This document shows, piece by piece, positions 24,789 through 33,550 of a stretch of DNA of 64,000 nt. This DNA is from Phycisphaerae bacterium. Lineage in GTDB: Bacteria > Planctomycetota > Phycisphaerae > UBA1845 > PWPN01. Below the pieces are notes generated by a model, which made no database searches, was not told the DNA's origin, and saw only the letters and a program-made list of their open reading frames with translations. Where the stretch lies: the NCBI GenBank assembly GCA_035384605.1, contig DAOOIV010000005.1, positions 1 through 64,000 on the forward strand, read 5' to 3'. Each line of letters starts with the position of its first letter. The first letter of the stretch is position 1. Position numbers and translations under genes: made by a program.

Positions 24789-25517
24789 ATGCTTGCGTTT
24801 CTAGGGCAGGTCATCCTGGTTTCGTTAAGCGGCGTGATGGCCCCGGGCCCGGTCACGGCCGCAACGTTGACCGCCGGTACGCGCAATCGACATTCCGGCC
24901 TGCTGATCGCCGTCGGTCACGGTATCGTCGAGTTCCCGCTGATGATCGTCATCGTCGCCGGTGCGGGGATGATCTTCAAACAACCGGTCGCTCAGATCAT
25001 CATCGGCCTGGTCGGGGGGGCGTTTCTGTTGCACATGGGCGGGCAGATGCTCGCCGGCCTCCGCAAGCAGGAAGAAATCGCCGCACCCTATGTCGACAGC
25101 CATCCCGTCCGGATCGGCATCGTCCTGACGGCCACGAATCCCTATTTCCTTTTCTGGTGGGCCACGGTGGGCCTGGGTCTGAGTCTCGAAGCCCGGAAAC
25201 TCGGTCCGACTGCGTTCGCCATTTTCGCAGTCGTGCATTGGCTATGCGACCTGGTCTGGCTCGAGATCCTCTCGCAGGCGAGCTTCCGCGGCACGCAGAT
25301 CCTCGGCCGCAAGAGCATGCCCATCATCCTGGGCATCTGCGCGACGGCTCTGATCGTCATCGGATCGCGATTCGTTTACGATGCAGGCAAGGAGATGATC
25401 ATCCAAGTCTTTCCGCAGCCAACCGAAACATACATCTTTCCCGACACGGTCCCGGCCTCGGCCCCGGCGACCCTCCCCATAACCCAGCCGGTCTCGACCT
25501 TGGCACCCGTGTCGTGA
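24789..25517 (+). CDS. LysE-family exporter
   Basis: A 242-residue membrane protein of the LysE/RhtB exporter family. It begins MLAFLGQVILVSLSGVMAPGPVTAATLTAG; the APGP motif and the NPYFLFWWATVG segment are characteristic. About six hydrophobic segments are seen, followed by a P/T/A-rich tail (PASAPATLPITQP) of ~30 residues. LysE proteins export amino acids or small metabolites; substrate unknown. The start is set at ATG 24789. Nothing around it suggests a substrate. Confidence 0.85.
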   Translation: MLAFLGQVILVSLSGVMAPGPVTAATLTAGTRNRHSGLLIAVGHGIVEFPLMIVIVAGAGMIFKQPVAQIIIGLVGGAFLLHMGGQMLAGLRKQEEIAAPYVDSHPVRIGIVLTATNPYFLFWWATVGLGLSLEARKLGPTAFAIFAVVHWLCDLVWLEILSQASFRGTQILGRKSMPIILGICATALIVIGSRFVYDAGKEMIIQVFPQPTETYIFPDTVPASAPATLPITQPVSTLAPVS

Positions 25518-25570
25518 GCGTTTGCGCCGGATCGCCGGCCACGGATGCCGGGCGGCTTTCCGGTCGGCCG

Positions 25571-28003
25571 TCACAGCAGCGAGACCGGGTCAACATCGAT
25601 CAGAACATGTTTGTCGGAGAGGGGCAGAATCTCTTCGCCGCGAAGTCGCTCAAGAATCTGAAGGAGTCTGGCTGCATTGGCCGCGCGGATGAGGAAGTCA
25701 AAACGATACTGACCTCGCAGCCGGGCGAGCGGAGCGCTCTGGGGGCCCAGCACATCCGCCGGCAAGCCGTGTCGTTTCAGGCTTTCGCGGATTCTCTCTG
25801 CCAGTTCGTCCGCATGCCTGGAGGCCTCAGACCGCGCCGGATAGGACACCACGACGCGGGTCAGACGCGCGAAGGGGGGGAAGCCTCTGTTTTTGCGGAT
25901 GGCAAGCTCGTGGCGGGCAAATGATTCGTAGTCATGGTTGGCGGCGAACTGAATCGCCGGGCTCAGCCCGACCAGGCTTTGGACGACCACGCGTCCGTCC
26001 GACTCGCTCCGCCCGGCACGGCCGGCGACCTGCGTGACCAGTTGAAAGGTCCGCTCGGCCGCCCGGAAATCAGGCTGCAACAGCGAGGTATCCGCATTGA
26101 TCACCCCGACCAGGCGAACGCGCGGAAAATCGAGTCCTTTGGCGACCATCTGAGTGCCGATCAGCACGTCGAGCCTGCCGTCGGCAAAGTCTCGCAGCAC
26201 GCGCTCGTAGGCGCTGATCTTCGTCATCGTGTCGCTGTCGGCGCGGGCGACGCGGGCTTGCGGAAACTTGGTCCTGACCTCTTCCTCGACTCGCTGGGTA
26301 CCCATGCCGAAACGAACCAGCGTGCCGTTGCAGGAAGGGTCGCTGCAGCGCGTCGGCATCACCATTCTCGCCGAACAGTGATGGCACAGGGCTTTGCCGG
26401 TCGACTGATGAAACACCAGGTTAACGTGGCAATGGGGGCACACGATTGTCGTCCTGCACCGGCTGCAGACAAGATAGCTCGCATAGCCGCGACGGTTCAG
26501 CAGCAGGACTGCCTGCTGTCCGGCCCCGAGGGTCTCAGCCAGCTCGTTTTCCATCTCCTGCGACAGCAGGTGCAGGCCCTTGCGCTGCCGTTGCTCGATC
26601 TGCATGTCGACATACTGCACCCTCGGCATCGGCAGGCCGGCTACGCGCGTGGGCAGAACGATCTTTTCAAAATGCGAAAGTCGTTGGCAGTTGTGCCACA
26701 TCTCCAGCGAGGGCGTGGCTGATCCGAGGATGATCGGGCAGGAGCATATCTGTGCCCGCTTGATGGCCACATCGCGGGTGTTGAACCGGGGTGACTGCTG
26801 ATTCTTGAAGCTGGCCTCCTGCTCCTCGTCCACGACAATCAGGCCCAGGTTGGGGCAGGGGGCGAAGACCGCGCTGCGCGTTCCGATGATCACGCGTTTC
26901 TCTCCGGCGGCGATGGCCGCCCAGGTCAGTGATCGCTTCGCGCCGGTCAGACCGCTGTGAATCACCGCCACGCGTTCAAAACGGGCGGCCAGACGCTCCA
27001 CCAGTTGTGTGGTCAACGCTATTTCCGGCACCAGCAGAACGGCCTGCCTGCCCGCGGCGACCACCGAGCGGATCGCCCGGATGTAGACCTCCGTCTTGCC
27101 GCTGCCGCTGACGCCGAAGAGCAACACCGCACGGAACGTCCCCTCAGCGGTCAGCGAGGCAATGCGGGCGATGGCCGCCTGCTGATCGACGTTCAACTCG
27201 AACGTCGGCTCGGGGCCGGGATGATCGAAATCCGGCGCCGGCGCGGCCACACGGCGAGTCTCCTGGCTGATATGCCCCGTTTTCAGGAGGCCCGCAATCA
27301 CGGCCTTGCCGACACCCGTGCGGGCAAGCAAATCATCGAGGTCCAGTCCCTGTGGGGCGGCGGCCAGAGCATTCAACACTGCCTGCTGTCGGGCCGAGAA
27401 CCGCTTCGGTCGGCCGGGCGGCGGCACTTCCTGTGTCTGCTCGGACTGGGTGTGAGAATGACCGGAAGCTTGCGGTAGGGCAGCGTCGAGGTCGCCGCCG
27501 TGACCGAGACCTGCCGCATTGTCGATGGGTTGGCAGGTCTCCGCCGTCTCTGGCGGCTCGGACCGTGCCCTACCTTCCTCCGCCGCCTCCGACCGCACCC
27601 TACCCTCCTTTGCCGCCTCCGCAGATTCCACAGCACCCGTGCTGCTATTCGCGAGCATGAGGCGACGAACGGTGATGAATCCCCTTTGCCTGCGGATCGC
27701 CTCCGGGACCATGGCTGACAAGGCTCGGCCAAGCGGGCAGCAGTAGTAGCGTGCCATCCATTTGCCCAGTTCCATCAGCGGACCGGACAGCAGCGGGGTA
27801 TCGTCAATCACATCCGCCAGCGGCCGGAGCGTGCTGGTCCACGCCTCGCGGGCGACGGATACGCAGAAGGCAGGCTGGGGGCGTCGGTTGCGACCGAAGG
27901 GCACCAGAACGCGTTTGCCGACGGCCACTTTCTCCTCCAGCTCAGGCGGTATCGCATAGCTGTATTGTCCTTCGACCGCCGCCACCATCGCGACGCGGGC
28001 CAC
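25571..28003 (-). CDS. priA: Primosomal protein N' (PriA helicase)
   Basis: A ~810-residue replication-restart helicase. Walker A is FGVSGSGKTEVY; the DEAH-type box reads VVDEEQEASFK (DEEQ instead of the usual DEEH); the zinc-binding region has C-x2-C pairs (CSRC, CPHC, CHHC) and a last pair spaced as CSDPSC; the C-terminal helicase part has IGTQMVAKGLDFPRV. The GTG at 28003 is the preferred start because the family begins at ARVAMVAAVEGQYSYAIP; an upstream extension is not conserved. A low-complexity insert of ~75 residues (coding 27419-27650) interrupts the region before the helicase core and includes a copy of a genomic palindromic repeat. Confidence 0.93.
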   Translation of the reverse strand: MARVAMVAAVEGQYSYAIPPELEEKVAVGKRVLVPFGRNRRPQPAFCVSVAREAWTSTLRPLADVIDDTPLLSGPLMELGKWMARYYCCPLGRALSAMVPEAIRRQRGFITVRRLMLANSSTGAVESAEAAKEGRVRSEAAEEGRARSEPPETAETCQPIDNAAGLGHGGDLDAALPQASGHSHTQSEQTQEVPPPGRPKRFSARQQAVLNALAAAPQGLDLDDLLARTGVGKAVIAGLLKTGHISQETRRVAAPAPDFDHPGPEPTFELNVDQQAAIARIASLTAEGTFRAVLLFGVSGSGKTEVYIRAIRSVVAAGRQAVLLVPEIALTTQLVERLAARFERVAVIHSGLTGAKRSLTWAAIAAGEKRVIIGTRSAVFAPCPNLGLIVVDEEQEASFKNQQSPRFNTRDVAIKRAQICSCPIILGSATPSLEMWHNCQRLSHFEKIVLPTRVAGLPMPRVQYVDMQIEQRQRKGLHLLSQEMENELAETLGAGQQAVLLLNRRGYASYLVCSRCRTTIVCPHCHVNLVFHQSTGKALCHHCSARMVMPTRCSDPSCNGTLVRFGMGTQRVEEEVRTKFPQARVARADSDTMTKISAYERVLRDFADGRLDVLIGTQMVAKGLDFPRVRLVGVINADTSLLQPDFRAAERTFQLVTQVAGRAGRSESDGRVVVQSLVGLSPAIQFAANHDYESFARHELAIRKNRGFPPFARLTRVVVSYPARSEASRHADELAERIRESLKRHGLPADVLGPQSAPLARLRGQYRFDFLIRAANAARLLQILERLRGEEILPLSDKHVLIDVDPVSLL
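27419..27650 (-). repeat. Repeat-derived in-frame insert in priA
   Basis: The coding sequence here encodes a charged, repetitive segment (EAAKEGRVRSEAAEEGRARS, then EPPETAETCQP) not expected in PriA. It includes the 43-bp palindromic repeat (27532-27574) also found between genes at 19762-19804, plus two shorter degenerate copies (to ~27627). The frame stays open through it. Confidence 0.75.
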
Positions 28004-28286
28004 CGGCCCTTCGCGCACTTCGGGCGTCTCGGTCCACAGCGCCGGTCCTGCATCTCTGGATGATCGAGCCACGGCTGTTCTCGCAAGGCGGCACAGTCGG
28101 CCGCAACCCACGGCTTGACGATTAGTATAAGCCAAGCGACGGCGCGCGCCTCTGCTGTGCGGTCGCGGCCCGATTGCCAATGGCCCAGGCACCGTTCACA
28201 ATACCCGGATACGACATGGCCCTGGATTGGCCCTGGCGTGCGACCGGGCATGGGCATCCCAAGACCCAGGCACAGGACCGACCGAA

Positions 28287-29558
28287 ATGAATACCATATC
28301 AAGACGCACATTGCTGAAGACCTCGGCCGCTTTGGCCGCCGCATCGGCGGCTTCGCAGACCCTCGCCGCCGGCGCCAACGAGCGGATTCGTGTGGGCGTC
28401 ATCGGCGCCCGAAACCGGGGCTGGCAGAACGCCGAGACTTTCCAGAAAAGCGGGCGATTCGAGATCGCAACCTTGTGCGACTGCGACAGCACTTGCCTGG
28501 ATCTGGCCATGGCCAAGATCGAGAAGATCCTGCCGGTCAGGCCCGCTTTGGAAAAGGACTTCCGCAGGATACTGGATGACAAGCGGATCGACGCCGTGAT
28601 TGTCGCAACGCCGGATCACTGGCATGCGCTGATGACGGTGATGGCCCTTGAAGCGGGCAAACATGTGTATGTCGAAAAACCCGCTTCGTTCAACATCGAC
28701 GACGGCAAAGCCATGGTCGCCGCCCAGAAACGTCACCCCAAGCTGGTCGTGGCCATGGGCACGCAACAGCGAAGCGGTCAGCACTTCAAGGACGCCAAGG
28801 CCTTCATCGACGATGGAGGATTAGGCACGATTGCCTTGGCCCGCGCCTGGATGGCCGGCAATCGAGTCGTGGTGCAGAAGGTTCCCGACGGCGACCCGCC
28901 CAAAGAGCTGGACTACGACATGTAGGTCGGCCCCGGGCCGATGAAGCCCTACAACAAGGAGAAGGTACACTACAACTGGCACTTCATGCGTGACTACGGC
29001 ACCAACGACGCCGGCAACTGGGGGGGGCATTATCTCGACATCGTTCGTTGGTTCGCCGATCTCGATCTGCCCAGGGGTGTCTCTGGTTTCGGCGGCAAAT
29101 ACGTCGTCCACGACGAGAAGGAGTGGTTCGACACCCAGACGGCCCTGTTTCATTATCCCCACCTGACCGTCATCTGGGAGATGAGTCACTGGAACGCCGT
29201 CGGTCCCTTCGGCATGGGCACGGGCGCCGAGATTCGCGGGGATAAGGGGACGGTTTTCATCGACCGTGGCGGGTGGACCTTCCTGCCCGAGAAGGGCGAA
29301 CCGGTCAAGCACCCGTCCAGCGACCTGGAAGGACCCCACGTGCAGAACTTCGCCGACTGTATCACGGCCGGAGCCAGGCCGGCGGCAGACATCATCGAAG
29401 GCCACAAAACCGCCGTCTTGTGCCACCTAGCCAATATCGCGACACTGCTGAACCGAACCGTCTGGTTCGACCCGAAGTCGCAGACCATCGAGGGCGACGC
29501 CGAAGCCGCCGCTTTGCAGGGCCGCGAGTATCGCAAGGAATGGCCAATGCCGGTGTAG
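28287..29558 (+). pseudogene. Gfo/Idh oxidoreductase interrupted by one TAG
   Basis: One continuous frame of 423 codons encodes a Tat-signal Gfo/Idh oxidoreductase, broken by a single in-frame TAG at 28923-28925. The 5' part has SRRTLLKTSAALAAASAASQ, VGVIGARNRG and VEKPASFNIDDG; the 3' part has YNWHFMRDYGTNDAGNWGGH and ends KEWPMPV. The surrounding sequence DYDM-TAG-VGPGPMKPYN matches the family pattern YD-(L/M)-W-x-GP, so the stop replaces a Trp codon (TGG to TAG). TAG ends other genes in the window (ileS), so recoding is unlikely. Either a recent pseudogene or a sequence error. Confidence 0.85.
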
Positions 29559-29628
29559 CAACATACCGATTCGGAGGGACGCTGACCCGCGTCGTTATCA
29601 TTCGTCAAACCTCATTCTCAGGAGAACC

Positions 29629-30828
29629 ATGATGAGCTCCAATCTGTCACGTCGTGCTTTTCTGAAAACCTCCGCCTTGGGCGCCTCGGTCGTTGCTCTG
29701 GGCGCGCCGGGAGTCGCCCGTGGGTTCCCGGCCAACGAGAAGGTCAGGCTCGGTTGGGTCGGCATCGGCGGACGGTGGGGAAACCTGGCGGAACTGATGC
29801 TCCGTCACGTGCCCGATGCGGCGAATGTCGCCGTCTGCGACCTGATGCCGGACCGGGTCGAGCGGGGCAAAAAAGTCTTCGAACGCGACAAGCCCAACGG
29901 CTACACCGATCTGCGCATGATGATCGAAAAGGAAAAGCTTGACGGCATCCTGGTCGCAACCGAGCCGTGCAATCACTCGGTGGTGGTCGTGCGGGTGTTG
30001 GAGGCCGGCATCCACTGTTTCGCCGAGAAACCGATGGATACCACCGTCGAGAAAGTCGACGCCATCACCAAGGCTGCGCGCAAGGCCAAGGGCGTCATAT
30101 ATCAGATCGGCACCCAGCGCCGCTACAGCCCGCCGCACCTGGCCGGCATCGAGCTGATTCACGGGGGCACGCTCGGCAAGGTGATGTTCATGCAGGGCCA
30201 CTGGCACTGGGCCCACCGGCCGAAGGAGCCTCGAAAGGTGGCCCGCGACGGCGGCATGCTGGTCGAGCAGGCCTGCCACCATACGGACGTCATGTCCTGG
30301 GTCATGCGCGACAAGCCGCCGATCACTTGCGTGGCCATTGCCCGAACCGAGATTCCCACGCCCGAGGGTCCCAACGTTCACAACGAGCAGCAGTCCGCGA
30401 CGATCTGGCAATGGCCGGGCGGCGAAATCTTCTCCTATACGCACCTGCTGTGGCTGGCTCGTCACTTCCAGACCGAGCAACTGCATGTTCACTGCCAAAA
30501 GGGCGGCGTGGATCTGGCCCACGGGGTGATGCACTGGGCCGACCACGATCCCAAGACCGCAGCCGCGCCGCAGGAAGAACTCAAAGATCAGTATGCCGAC
30601 GATCCGCGCGGCGATTGGGGCATGGGCACAAAGGAGCAATTGCAGGCTTTCGTCGCCAACATCAAGGCGGACGGTAAACTGCCCATCCATGCCAACGTCG
30701 AGACCGGCCGCATTGCCACCCTGATGTGCCTCATGGGGCGCATGGCCGCGATTAACGCTGCCAGGAACGCGTACGAGCCGCGGGTCGTGCATTGGAAAGA
30801 CCTGGGCAGCAGCACGGATCCGGCGTAA
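29629..30828 (+). CDS. Tat-exported Gfo/Idh/MocA oxidoreductase
   Basis: A 399-residue oxidoreductase with a twin-arginine signal (LSRRAFLKTSALGASVVALG). Rossmann motif LGWVGIGGRWGN, dinucleotide motif CFAEKPMDTTVEKVD (true EKP), and the catalytic-domain stretch DGGMLVEQACHHTDVMSWVM. AGGAG lies 8 nt before the first of two adjacent ATGs. It follows the interrupted paralog by 70 bp on the same strand, so the two probably formed one operon of sugar-oxidising periplasmic enzymes. Substrate unknown. Confidence 0.93.
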   Translation: MMSSNLSRRAFLKTSALGASVVALGAPGVARGFPANEKVRLGWVGIGGRWGNLAELMLRHVPDAANVAVCDLMPDRVERGKKVFERDKPNGYTDLRMMIEKEKLDGILVATEPCNHSVVVVRVLEAGIHCFAEKPMDTTVEKVDAITKAARKAKGVIYQIGTQRRYSPPHLAGIELIHGGTLGKVMFMQGHWHWAHRPKEPRKVARDGGMLVEQACHHTDVMSWVMRDKPPITCVAIARTEIPTPEGPNVHNEQQSATIWQWPGGEIFSYTHLLWLARHFQTEQLHVHCQKGGVDLAHGVMHWADHDPKTAAAPQEELKDQYADDPRGDWGMGTKEQLQAFVANIKADGKLPIHANVETGRIATLMCLMGRMAAINAARNAYEPRVVHWKDLGSSTDPA

Positions 30829-30939
30829 GCGCCTGACCGCCCGCGGTGGTGCCGACGCCCTAGTCGACACTCCTGCCGGCGATTGTCTTGCGGGGCGCTG
30901 CCTTGCCGGGCTTCCCAAGCATTCGGGGCCGCAGATCGC

Positions 30940-31555
30940 TCACCGCCGCCGGCGGTGCCAGTGTCCGCAAAGGAAGCAACCCATGAGGAGCGTCATCAGT
31001 GCCGTCGCCGGTTCCGGGACGAAGATGAAACTCAGGTCGTCAAAGAACAACCCCGACAGCGGAGCAACCGCCTGGACGGTCGCGTAGGCAATTTCCGGGG
31101 CCGTAACCGTGAGAGTGTGACCCTGGGTACTGAATACGCTCGTGATCTGCTTGGCGGCAACGAGCTGATTTGCATGGTTGTAAGCCCTGAGGATCATCGT
31201 GTCGGTGTCGCCGCCGCCGTTGAAGCCGCGTATGGCGACCAGATTGACATAAGAGCTGAAATTCATGCGAATGGGATCGGTTCCGTGCGGGTTTGGACCC
31301 CACGTGGGACCTTCGCTGATGCTATAGGCCCCGTAGACGCCGGGTCCCCACCAGTAAACGCCGTCAGGGCTCGGCGTCGAAAACGTTACTCCCCAGGCAG
31401 AAAGCTGATCGGTCAGGATTATCCCAATCCGAGGATGGAGCCCCGAAACTCGGGCCGAAATCGATCGTTACAGCTCCTGCATAGCTGGTCCCAATGCACA
31501 GTGTGGCGGCAGCAATCCGCAACCAAGCCTCCCGAAGCCCACTTGCTTTCCTCAC
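30940..31555 (-). pseudogene. PEP-CTERM protein gene with a frameshift
   Basis: The GTG at 31555 (preceded by GAGGAGGAACTACC) opens a signal peptide and VTIDFGPSFGAPSS. The frame then shifts by one extra base near 31430 and continues as ILTDQLSAWGVTFSTPSPDG, VYWWGPGVYG, RMNFSSYVNLVAIRGFNGGG and finally VPEPATALMTLLMGCFLCGH plus WHRRRR. That ending is a PEP-CTERM exosortase sorting signal (PEP, hydrophobic helix, basic tail). The total length is 616 bp, one more than a multiple of three. The protein would be exported and cleaved by an exosortase, which is not in the window. Frameshift or sequencing error cannot be told apart. Confidence 0.8.
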
Positions 31556-31710
31556 GGTAGTTCCTCCTCGTGTTGGGTGTTGTTCCGCACCGGCACTTTG
31601 CCGATGCAGTATCGCGCCGGCCGCCAAGTATCGTCGGTGGCCTCCGAGTAAATACTTTCGCCTTCAGAGTTGTTGCGTCTGATGCTTGATGGGGCGGACT
31701 GGTTGGTGGG

Positions 31711-31840
31711 AGCGGCGAGGGCGTTGGTCGGGCCTTTGTGGTTCGGACCGAACCGTAAGGCGGACCGCCTTTTTGCGGGCCGCAACCCAAGCGCTCTGCG
31801 ATCCAGAAACATGCGCGCAGAGTGCGCACCCGTCCCGACG
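31711..31840 (-). repeat. Inverted repeat, left copy
   Basis: Read on the minus strand it matches 33381-33490 on the plus strand. The best part is a block beginning ATGTTTCtGGATCGC, then TTGGGTTGCGGCCCGCAA and AGGCGGTC, ending GACCAACGC; the copies differ by substitutions and a ~10-bp indel. Confidence 0.8.
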
Positions 31841-32330
31841 CAAGAGACTATTCTGACCGTCGCTGTTTTGCCGGCACAGAAACCGAGTGGAGGCGCGGAG
31901 GCCCGACGGAGACGCAACGAGGGAGTTGCCTGCATGCTTTTCACCTCCTCATCCCGGGTCCTCGGACGTCCGCTCATCACACCAGGACGAAATGAGCGGT
32001 GCCCGGGACAGTTGCGGGATGAGCCTCACAAACACGCGAAGCGCAGGCCGCACACGCCGGTGCGCACCTCGGGTGTTCCGTGAAAGGACTTCCCGTTCAG
32101 ATGGTCGATCGGCAACGCTTTAGCCCTCCAGGGACCGCCCGGCCCCGCACGGAGTGAAGCCTTGCCGCCTCCTAATGGCCGGAACCCAACCTGCCGACCA
32201 CCAGCATACAGTGACTCCCAGAGTTGTCAAGTCCTCCACGGATAGATTCCGCTTGTGCGAATACAAATACAGCATCATGCCTGCACGCGCTCCACCAACA
32301 GGTTGCGGCGAGGCGGTTTGCAAGTGCCGC

Positions 32331-32360
32331 TTGACAAGACCGCTCTTGGGGGTGGATAGT
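32331..32360 (+). promoter_or_regulatory. Probable sigma-70 promoter of the ParB-like gene
   Basis: TTGACA (32331-32336), an 18-bp spacer and GATAGT (32355-32360) lie 52 bp upstream of the ATG. The -35 is consensus; the -10 matches at four of six. Confidence 0.5.
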
Positions 32361-32412
32361 GTCGACGTGAGCTCCTGGCATCTTCGGATTCCACGACGGG
32401 AGGCACGTCGCC

Positions 32413-33372
32413 ATGGCCGCAGCCAAAACACGAAAACGAAGGAAGAAGAGTGAACCGGCCGGGCCGGTCGGGCTCAAGCCGTCGCAGGTGCGGGCCGAGC
32501 CGCCGAGTGCCGTCGAGTCGCTCTGCAAGGATATCGAAAAGGACGGCGGCGCGGTGTTGACCGCATACCGCGAACCGCTCGGCGGCCGGTGGGTGATCCT
32601 GGCAGCCCTGCCGTTGGAGCAGGTCGAGCCAACTCCCTACCAGCGCGGATTGTCGGAGACGCACGTCAAACGCCTCGCAGACGTCATCTCGCGGAGCGGC
32701 CTGTATCTCGACCCGGTCATCGCCGTCCGTGTCGGGCCCAAGCGGTACCAGACGCCCAACGGCCACCACCGCACCACGGCGATGAAGAATCAGGGGGCAC
32801 AGTCCATCACCGCCTTGGTAGTCACTGAGCCGCAGGTGGCCCGGCTGATTCTGGCGCTGAACGTCGAGAAGGCCCACAACCTTCGTGAAAAGGCTTCCGA
32901 GGTCATCCGCTTGGCCCGGCACCTAGCCGAGATGCCCGAGGGCCGTGAGGAGGACTACGCTCTGGAGTTCGAGGAAGCTGCATTCCTGACGCTCGGCCTC
33001 TGCTACGAACAGAATGGGCGTTTCGCCGGCGGAGCCTACCACCCGATGCTCAAGCGCGTGGATGTATTCCTCAACCAAGCTTTGCCCAAGAGTCTGGCCA
33101 GGCGGGCCGGCTATGCCGAACAGCTCTTGAAGATCGATTCCCGCGTGACCGAGATCGTGGGGGAACTGAAAGCCAGGGGTTTGGAGAGCCCATATCTGCG
33201 CAGCTTCGTAGTCGCGAGAATCAACCCGATTCGCTTTCTCAAGGGTAAGACGATGCCGATTGAGGAGGCGCTCGACAAGATGGAGCAGGCGGCGACGAAG
33301 TTCAAGACGGACAAGATCAACGTGTCGGATCTGGCGAAGAGCGGAGCATCGGCAGGCCCGGAGGAGGACTAG
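32413..33372 (+). CDS. Orphan ParB-like nuclease-domain protein
   Basis: A 319-residue protein with a ParB/Srx-type N-terminal domain at about residues 65-165: LPLEQVEPTPYQRGLSETHV, then LYLDPVIAVRVG and the box NGHHRTTAMKNQG (the GxHR core of ParB CTPase/nuclease domains). The remainder is helical and may bind DNA or a partner. The first 15 residues are very basic (AAAKTRKRRKK). GGGAGG lies 9 nt before the ATG. No ParA gene is near, so chromosome partitioning is not implied. It is flanked by inverted repeats ~1.6 kb apart. ParB-domain proteins of this stand-alone type are seen in planctomycetes; their role is unknown. Confidence 0.8.
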   Translation: MAAAKTRKRRKKSEPAGPVGLKPSQVRAEPPSAVESLCKDIEKDGGAVLTAYREPLGGRWVILAALPLEQVEPTPYQRGLSETHVKRLADVISRSGLYLDPVIAVRVGPKRYQTPNGHHRTTAMKNQGAQSITALVVTEPQVARLILALNVEKAHNLREKASEVIRLARHLAEMPEGREEDYALEFEEAAFLTLGLCYEQNGRFAGGAYHPMLKRVDVFLNQALPKSLARRAGYAEQLLKIDSRVTEIVGELKARGLESPYLRSFVVARINPIRFLKGKTMPIEEALDKMEQAATKFKTDKINVSDLAKSGASAGPEED

Positions 33373-33380
33373 GAACCTTA

Positions 33381-33490
33381 CGGCCGGACGTCTGTGCGGC
33401 TTGCGGGCATGTTTCCGGATCGCGGTGCGTTTGGGTTGCGGCCCGCAAGAAGGCGGTCTGCCTTTGGGGTTCGCCCACGGGGACCAACGC
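33381..33490 (+). repeat. Inverted repeat, right copy
   Basis: Begins 9 bp after the stop codon of the ParB-like gene. See 31711-31840. Together the two copies delimit a 1.78-kb segment. Confidence 0.8.
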
Positions 33491-33550
33491 CTCCGCATCT
33501 TGAGCTTGGGACCGATCTCAGCTTTTCACCCCGCAAGAACAAGTTTTTGG

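Larger units (their letters stand above)
31556..32412. other. Long intergenic gap
   Basis: About 860 bp without a supported gene. It holds one copy of the inverted repeat pair (31711-31840) and, at its right end, the probable promoter of the ParB-like gene (32331-32360). Open frames here follow the repeat and look fortuitous. Confidence 0.6.

Noticed and set aside
28287..29558. TAG recoding (pyrrolysine-like) to explain two in-frame TAG codons
   Set aside because: TAG is used as a normal stop (ileS), the two cases lie in otherwise decaying or sugar-oxidoreductase genes, and no pyl genes are seen.
31740..31775. Terminator at the A/T-poor stem AAGGCGGaCCGCCTT followed by TTT
   Set aside because: It is part of the inverted repeat, has a one-base loop, and no gene ends upstream on that strand.
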